Below are positions 5,978 to 9,168 of a DNA stretch of 9,168 nucleotides, one piece after another. Source of the stretch: Nitrospira sp. UBA2083. GTDB lineage: Bacteria; Nitrospirota; Nitrospiria; Nitrospirales; Nitrospiraceae. How positions within the stretch are numbered: the first letter of the stretch is position 1; each line of letters starts with the position of its first letter. Made by a program: the position numbers and the translations under genes. Under the pieces are notes generated by a model. That model ran no database searches. It was not told where the DNA came from and saw nothing but the letters and a program-made list of their open reading frames with translations. Location: contig DCZN01000011.1 of the NCBI GenBank assembly GCA_002331625.1, positions 60,533 to 69,700 on the forward strand. Direction: 5' to 3'.

Positions 5978-8269
5978 TTACGAGATGGGAGCATTGCCGT
6001 GCATCCGACTGAAGACGTCCCAGTCGAACTGCTTCGGCATGACTGCATGGAGTGGAATCGGGCCGATTGATCCCCGTTCACGGTAGGCCATGAGACATCC
6101 GACAATGTCATCGGGCGATTCGATCAGTTGGTGCACCACCTCATGGGCAAGATGCTGGGCAATCGCCTTATCCTCTGGTATCGGCCTGGCACCCCGGAGG
6201 GTATGGCCAAGAATGGTGGCTTTGGTGGCCAGGGTGAGAGGATAGTGACCGGGCTGCGCATGCCGTTCCGGCCATCGGGTAATCACATCAGCAACATAGT
6301 CGACGAGACCATGGACACCACCATCCTTGTGATGCCGATGCGGCGTACGTTCGGCAACAACAAACAAGTGGCTCTTGTTCGGCACACCCAATGTCCGCTT
6401 GAGCGTCCCGAGAATCACCTCATCGATATAGGCGTTTGGGTCGGGATGTTCATTGACCAACAAGCCCTCGGCTCTCGCTTGGTACGCGCATGCCAGTGCT
6501 AGGTGACCTGACCCAGCGCCCATGATCTCCACGAAAAACACGCTGCCCATCGCCGCGCTGGTCGCTTTGAGGGATTCGATGGACTGATCTGCCAATGCCA
6601 CGGCGGACTGAAATCCGAGGGAGATTGTTCCTTCGAGATTATTGTCAATGCTGCCTGGAATGCCGACCACCTGCACGCCGAATTCTTCGTAAATGGCCCG
6701 AGCACCCCGCATGCTGCCATCGCCCCCCAGTACGACCAGTGCGCCATCGCGCACGTATGGTTCAAGATGACGCATGGCCACGTGCTGCACTGTCTCCTGC
6801 TTGAACTCCTCGAAGCGGCTGCTGCCGATGGGGCTGCTGGGATGGCTGCTCATACCGCGAGTATCTTCTTCGGTCACACGTTCGATCCAATTGTTGGCCA
6901 GGCCCAAATAACCGTGCCGAACAAAATAGACCTCCAATCCCAAGCGCTGACCGGTCACATGCAATTCTTTTAGGGCGGCGCCGGCGCCGGCAAAATCCCC
7001 TCCCGACACAAGCGCAACGATTCGCTTGAGCGTTCGAGGTTTGAGTGTGACACGGTCTTTTCTTGCGCGCTCCACGGTCACCCACGTATTGCGGACGACC
7101 CGCTCCCGCTCGGACAGCCCAACCGCCGTTGAGTAGCCGGACATCCGTCCCTGTTCGACCGTGAGCAGCACGACATTGTCTTGGCTTTCCTTATAGTCGC
7201 TGAACTCGCTAAAGGCTTCATGGAACGGACGCGGATCCAAATAGATCATCAAAGCTCGCAAGGTGGAACTATGGGTATACAGGCAGGCCACTTTTCCCTT
7301 TTGTGCGACGCCTACTCGGTGGAGGCCATCGATCACGTCAATATAGAGGTCAAAGAAGGAGTTGCCACACGGATAACAATAGAGCGGATCTTTGATTAGC
7401 CGCTTGGCCGTGGATGTCTCGACGCTAAACGCACGCGCCGCTTCTTCGACCTCGAGGGACTTCTCCAATCCCGTGACCCAACCGAAATCCGACGATTCGA
7501 GAGCCGGCTCAGCGATCGGTTCGGATGCGGACGCACCTTGGAGCAGCGCCGCAGATACCCGTTCGTACAGCTGCCTGGTGTTTGGGCTACGGCTGATGCA
7601 ATGAAGGAACGTGCGCGGGTCGAGGTAGTTGGTGAGATGCAAGAAATCGAGCTGCTGTCCCACCACGCCAATCATGCGGGCGAGCGCCACCCCCACTGCA
7701 TCGGCTTTAGCAACACCTCGGTCACGGTCCAATTGATTCGGTAAACGACACCCAACGCGATGAGTCTTGCTGTCAACTAGCGACACCCCATGACGCATCG
7801 TGAAGAAGAGTGTTCGATCGCCCAGATTCCGCGGCAACAGCCAAAAGCGGTCGTCGCCCAGTTCCAGGACGATGCGGCCTTCCGCCAGCGTGGGGGTCAG
7901 CTGCGCGCGCGGCACGATGGCCACCGGACGTCGATAGGTCGGTTTGGCTACGGCCCCGATCGTGGCTCGGAGTAACGGCTGCAGCGAACCTTCGGCAAGA
8001 AGCGTGTTCCAGGCAGCAAAGAACACCAGCTGATCATCGATCAGACTTTCCCGAGCCGACCGGTACCCATCAGCGGTTGCAAACCCGGACTTGGAGCGTT
8101 CGACGAACGAGCGGAGTTGCTCCATTTTAGCGTGGACGCGGTCAGCGTCATCGTCTGACGTTTCTCGTGGCAGAAGTTGGACGATTCCACGCTCCGATGC
8201 TCGTCGAGCGAGGGCGCGCCCGTAGGCAAGGAGTCCTTCAATTGAGACAAAATCGAGCGGATGACTCAT
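5978..8269 (-). CDS. Histidine-phosphatase/6-phosphofructokinase-like fusion protein
   Basis: A protein of about 763 residues; typical bacterial phosphofructokinases have about 320. Residues 1-150 are an unassigned helical region. Residues about 150-390 form a histidine-phosphatase (phosphoglycerate-mutase-like) domain: FFTMRHG (155-161, catalytic His160), SRSPNTR (226-232), ESSDFGW (258-264), YPCGNSFFDLY (299-309) and LYTHSSTLRAL (331-341, second His333). Residues about 412-763 are a phosphofructokinase domain: GGDFAGAGAAL (423-433), SSRF with Arg485, VLGGDGS (513-519), GIPGSIDNNL (536-545), VEIMGAGSG (580-588), VVAERT (637-642), KATILGHTLRGARP (683-696). Gly after GGD and Gly539 point to ATP rather than PPi. 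The base Asp542 is kept, but E. coli positions Arg162, Arg171, Arg243 and Asp129 are Ser576, Ala585, Lys683 and Asn544, so the substrate or activity may differ. ATG at 8269 is preferred; an in-frame TTG at 8281 adds four residues; neither has a clear RBS. Confidence 0.85.
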   Translation of the reverse strand: MSHPLDFVSIEGLLAYGRALARRASERGIVQLLPRETSDDDADRVHAKMEQLRSFVERSKSGFATADGYRSARESLIDDQLVFFAAWNTLLAEGSLQPLLRATIGAVAKPTYRRPVAIVPRAQLTPTLAEGRIVLELGDDRFWLLPRNLGDRTLFFTMRHGVSLVDSKTHRVGCRLPNQLDRDRGVAKADAVGVALARMIGVVGQQLDFLHLTNYLDPRTFLHCISRSPNTRQLYERVSAALLQGASASEPIAEPALESSDFGWVTGLEKSLEVEEAARAFSVETSTAKRLIKDPLYCYPCGNSFFDLYIDVIDGLHRVGVAQKGKVACLYTHSSTLRALMIYLDPRPFHEAFSEFSDYKESQDNVVLLTVEQGRMSGYSTAVGLSERERVVRNTWVTVERARKDRVTLKPRTLKRIVALVSGGDFAGAGAALKELHVTGQRLGLEVYFVRHGYLGLANNWIERVTEEDTRGMSSHPSSPIGSSRFEEFKQETVQHVAMRHLEPYVRDGALVVLGGDGSMRGARAIYEEFGVQVVGIPGSIDNNLEGTISLGFQSAVALADQSIESLKATSAAMGSVFFVEIMGAGSGHLALACAYQARAEGLLVNEHPDPNAYIDEVILGTLKRTLGVPNKSHLFVVAERTPHRHHKDGGVHGLVDYVADVITRWPERHAQPGHYPLTLATKATILGHTLRGARPIPEDKAIAQHLAHEVVHQLIESPDDIVGCLMAYRERGSIGPIPLHAVMPKQFDWDVFSRMHGNAPIS

Positions 8270-8322
8270 AACCGACGTCAATCAGACGATATTCTGCCAG
8301 CACGTGACTGATTTGCCGTACG

Positions 8323-8336
8323 ATTGTCGATACAAT
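8323..8336. promoter_or_regulatory. Small inverted repeat upstream of the fusion gene
   Basis: ATTGT (8323-8327) and ACAAT (8332-8336), separated by CGAT, form a symmetric 14-bp site 54 nt upstream of the ATG at 8269. On the minus strand it lies just after TTGACC, a reasonable -35 element, but no good -10 hexamer follows at 16-18 nt (TACGGC is the nearest). It is a candidate operator only, and such short palindromes occur by chance. Confidence 0.2.
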
Positions 8337-8391
8337 TTGGTCAATCCTAAACCGTTGCATAGACCGTAGCAAGAGAGGCATGGCGTCAATG

Positions 8392-8410
8392 GTAGTTCGA
8401 AATGAACTAC
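8392..8410 (-). terminator. Hairpin after the frameshifted gene
   Basis: GTAGTTC (8392-8398) and GAACTAC (8404-8410) form a 7-bp stem with a 5-nt loop, 16 nt past the stop of the beta-propeller-like gene on the minus strand. No T-run follows (CATTGACGCC), so factor-independent termination is uncertain. The rest of 8270-8426 shows only the small inverted repeat listed separately. Confidence 0.3.
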
Positions 8411-8426
8411 TCTAAAGAAACGAGGT

Positions 8427-9168
8427 TCAAAAGGGCAGTTTGTTAACTACTGCATCATTGTACGGTTGAGACATATCTGAACAGACATCTAGAATTTCGT
8501 CTCTCAACTTCGGCATAGGAGTCGGCTGAAGACCCAAGAGATCCTCTTCAAAGCGAATGTTAGAACCATTGCCTTCGAGGTTTCGTATCTGTAGTTGTCC
8601 GGATCGTGTGGCAACAAGCAGATATCCTTCTCGGCTCCAATCCGCCCATTGAAGATCATCTAAGAGTTCAAGGTCGCCGTTGGACTCCAACGAGTATCGC
8701 ACGTCGAGACCATCAACGGATTGGTCGACACCGAACTCTCCTCCGGCAATGCCCACGCTTTCCACATAGAGCACTCGCGCACCCTCCGGCTGCGGCTTTC
8801 GCATACGTGCATTGCGATGCTCATCCCAGGCGTCGCCGGGATCACGGATTGGCGAATCTTCCGCTTCGATCCATCCTCGGCGTCGCTCGTTGGCGAATTG
8901 GATGACGGGGATAGAACGCAACCCATAGGGAATCGGGAGCGTTTCCGTCGGCAGGTTCTCACGATCCCCGCCTTCCGTAAAATTAGTAGCCACGTGTCCA
9001 GGTTCCACAGGTACCGAACGCGTGGAGTGCGGTCAGCCACGGCAGCTTCGATACGGCGACATACGCGTCACCATGCTCCCATGTGGCACTGGGCTTGTGC
9101 GCGAAGTAGCAGAGATACTGACCATCTGGAGACAAATCAGATCGCCTCGGGAAAATGCGGCCGCCAAG
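8427..9168 (-). pseudogene. Beta-propeller-like protein gene, frameshifted, 5' end outside window
   Basis: Two adjacent minus-strand frames together read as one protein. The upstream frame (9168 to a TAA at 8983-8985) gives RRSDLSPDGQYLCYFAHKPS, then WEHGDAYVAVSKLPWLTALHAF and GTWTRGY before the stop. The downstream frame (usable from about 9008 to the TGA at 8427-8429) continues with YGLRSIPVIQFANERRRGWI, and later WADWSREGYLLVATRSGQLQ and LLGLQPTPMP. The SPDG...YFA, AVS+xPWLTAL and WADW...G.LLVAT+.G.LQ motifs are, from memory, features of one uncharacterised bacterial family resembling beta-propeller (WD40/PD40-like) proteins. A one-base shift near 8983-9000, at TACTAATTTTACG, separates the halves; the family would be expected to continue GGG-x-F there. 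Either the gene is broken or the base is a sequencing or assembly error. If taken alone, the downstream part would start at GTG 9008 and be 193 residues. Function is unknown. Confidence 0.65.

Noticed and set aside
6128..6502. Plus-strand open frame antisense to the phosphofructokinase domain
   Set aside because: The minus strand here encodes clear phosphofructokinase motifs; the plus frame is a by-product of G+C-rich codon use.
6893..6927. Second phosphatase RHG motif within the phosphofructokinase half (VRHGYLGL)
   Set aside because: It aligns with the phosphofructokinase segment that normally reads (I/V)xxGYxGL, so the RHG is incidental.
1..9168. CRISPR array, tRNA, rRNA, transposase or prophage genes
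   Set aside because: No regularly spaced repeats, cloverleaf-type sequence, rRNA signature or recombinase motif was found on reading both strands.

Overview
The window looks like chromosomal DNA from a free-living Gram-negative bacterium, most likely Nitrospira or a near relative (Nitrospirota). This is an inference from gene content: a small P-II-like protein with a CEQ(A/V)V tail, a PEP-CTERM surface protein, a very long phosphofructokinase, and strong GGGAGG-type ribosome binding sites. No rRNA or tRNA gene, CRISPR array, transposase or intact insertion sequence is visible.

Layout. (1) Positions 1-431 hold the tail of an unidentified gene and a P-II-like gene, coupled by an ATGA overlap. 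(2) Positions 512-1047, minus strand, hold 'unit A': a conserved upstream box, a leader hairpin, a strong RBS, a gene for an exported lysine-rich helical protein, and a closing hairpin. (3) Positions 1239-5513, plus strand, are visibly richer in A+T than the flanks. They carry a PEP-CTERM protein, then a tight run of three genes: a B12-binding radical SAM enzyme, a GNAT/LuxI-fold acyltransferase with a degenerate cyclic-nucleotide-binding-like tail, and an ICMT-family membrane methyltransferase. (4) Positions 5627-5885, minus strand, hold 'unit B', which repeats the upstream box, leader hairpin, RBS spacing, first codons and closing hairpin of unit A around a 22-codon single-helix ORF. (5) Positions 5978-8269, minus strand, encode a protein of about 763 residues joining a histidine-phosphatase domain to an ATP-type but divergent phosphofructokinase domain. 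(6) Positions 8427-9168, minus strand, hold the 3' part of a beta-propeller-like gene broken by a one-base frameshift.

How the parts work together. The three-gene run has 12 nt between its first two genes and a 14 nt overlap between its last two, so it is probably one transcript. It combines a probable methylase, an acyltransferase and a carboxyl/phospholipid-type methyltransferase. This suggests synthesis of a modified acylated small molecule or lipid; the product cannot be read from sequence. Units A and B lie on either side of the A+T-rich block in the same orientation, so the block sits between two homologous segments. The most notable observations are this two-copy regulatory unit, the phosphatase-phosphofructokinase fusion, and the three-gene biosynthetic run.
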